DNA from: Streptomyces sp. L-9-10 | Lineage (GTDB): Bacteria; Actinomycetota; Actinomycetes; Streptomycetales; Streptomycetaceae | Assembly: GCF_004151105.1 (NCBI RefSeq) | Contig: NZ_PHRF01000064.1 | Span: 62,001-126,000, forward strand | Reading direction: 5' to 3' | DNA length: 64,000 nucleotides | In this document: in pieces, positions 63,802 through 64,000 of the stretch | Layout: each line of letters starts with the position of its first letter | Numbering within the stretch: position 1 is the stretch's first letter | The notes under the pieces: model-generated | The model's input: the letters and a program-made list of their open reading frames with translations, nothing else | Databases searched by the model: none | Told to the model about the DNA's origin: nothing | Position numbers and translations under genes: made by a program

Positions 63802-64000
63802 TAGCGGGGGCAGTACGGGGAGGGGGCCGTCCGGGGACTTCAGGGCGGCGCCGTCCCTGCGGCCCGCGAGCCAGCCCATCAGGTCCGCGGCGGGTCCGCT
63901 CACGGCGAGCGCGGTGCCCTCCCTACGGCCCGTGCGCCGGCTCCGTCCGTCGGGCGTGGTCAGGACCAGCGGCGGGACGGCGGCGTTCCCGGAGAAGCGC
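63799..64000 (-). CDS. Maleylpyruvate-isomerase-type mycothiol-dependent protein, 3' end
   Basis: The last 66 residues of a gene running in from beyond the window: VSGPAADLMGWLAGRRDG near the end matches the C-terminal segment of mycothiol-dependent maleylpyruvate isomerase-like proteins (typically DLLLWLWGR). It ends in LPVLPPL and TAG at 63801-63799. The catalytic N-terminal part is outside the window, so the assignment is provisional. The presence of such a gene supports a mycothiol-using actinobacterium. Confidence 0.65.
   Translation of the reverse strand, partial: RFSGNAAVPPLVLTTPDGRSRRTGRREGTALAVSGPAADLMGWLAGRRDGAALKSPDGPLPVLPPL

Overview
The window looks like a core chromosomal segment of a Streptomyces or very close relative. 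GC is very high with G/C third codon positions. Several genes use GTG, and one may use TTG. Streptomycete-type genes are present: an ANTAR response regulator, an SpoIIE-family phosphatase, streptogrisin-type protease, mycothiol-dependent isomerase-type protein, TerD/TerC and HxlR. Housekeeping markers (pepN, pyk, polA, rpsA, coaE, uvrB) are spread through it, so this is chromosome backbone with small accessory inserts. No prophage, CRISPR array, complete insertion sequence or plasmid origin was seen.

Layout. 1-7.4 kb: end of a chorismate mutase, pepN, an orphan lysine/ornithine N-hydroxylase, a secreted Tat-type nucleotidase and a SIMPL protein. 7.5-10.7 kb: pyk, a tRNA-adjacent HTH/LAGLIDADG protein, a tRNA with anticodon CAA but a short variable loop, and pdtaR. 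10.7-16.3 kb: a branched-chain amino-acid ABC operon livK-livHMGF with GTGA overlaps at the H/M, M/G and G/F junctions. 16.7-25.2 kb: a lipoprotein, a hotdog thioesterase, a YdeP-type molybdoenzyme with a GntR-like operator, polA and a lytic transglycosylase, followed by a MITE-like element. 25.6-34.9 kb: hrpB, a methyltransferase, rpsA, a secreted beta-helix protein, a PAC2 protein, coaE and a TPR protein. 35-41.7 kb: two small membrane or lipoprotein genes, a slipin, and a SNF2 helicase coupled to a SWIM zinc-finger protein. 42-49.5 kb: an S1 protease with a LacI-like operator, a P450, an alanine-type aminotransferase divergent from an HxlR regulator, and a PAS-GAF-SpoIIE-HATPase signalling protein. 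49.5-56.6 kb: a nucleoside-kinase-like protein, the pseudouridine-degradation pair psuG/PfkB kinase, fdhA, ogt, a secreted glycerophosphodiesterase and an MHYT membrane sensor. 56.6-64 kb: uvrB, a Ter stress locus (terD, a TerD fusion to a degenerate FtsK-like domain, and terC behind a yybP-ykoY manganese riboswitch), an MBL hydrolase and the 3' end of a mycothiol-dependent isomerase-type gene.

Themes. At least nine genes end in a short tandem repeat whose first unit contains the stop codon, with unrelated unit sequences of 12-26 bp (17 bp in three genes). A second theme is leaderless transcription: at least five genes have a TAN3T-type -10 hexamer 6-7 nt before the start codon. The most unusual protein is the TerD-FtsK-like fusion, whose ATP-binding loop appears lost. 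The most unusual RNA is the short tRNA with anticodon CAA next to the LAGLIDADG gene. Gene and motif calls rest on reading the sequence and on remembered family features; no database search was run.
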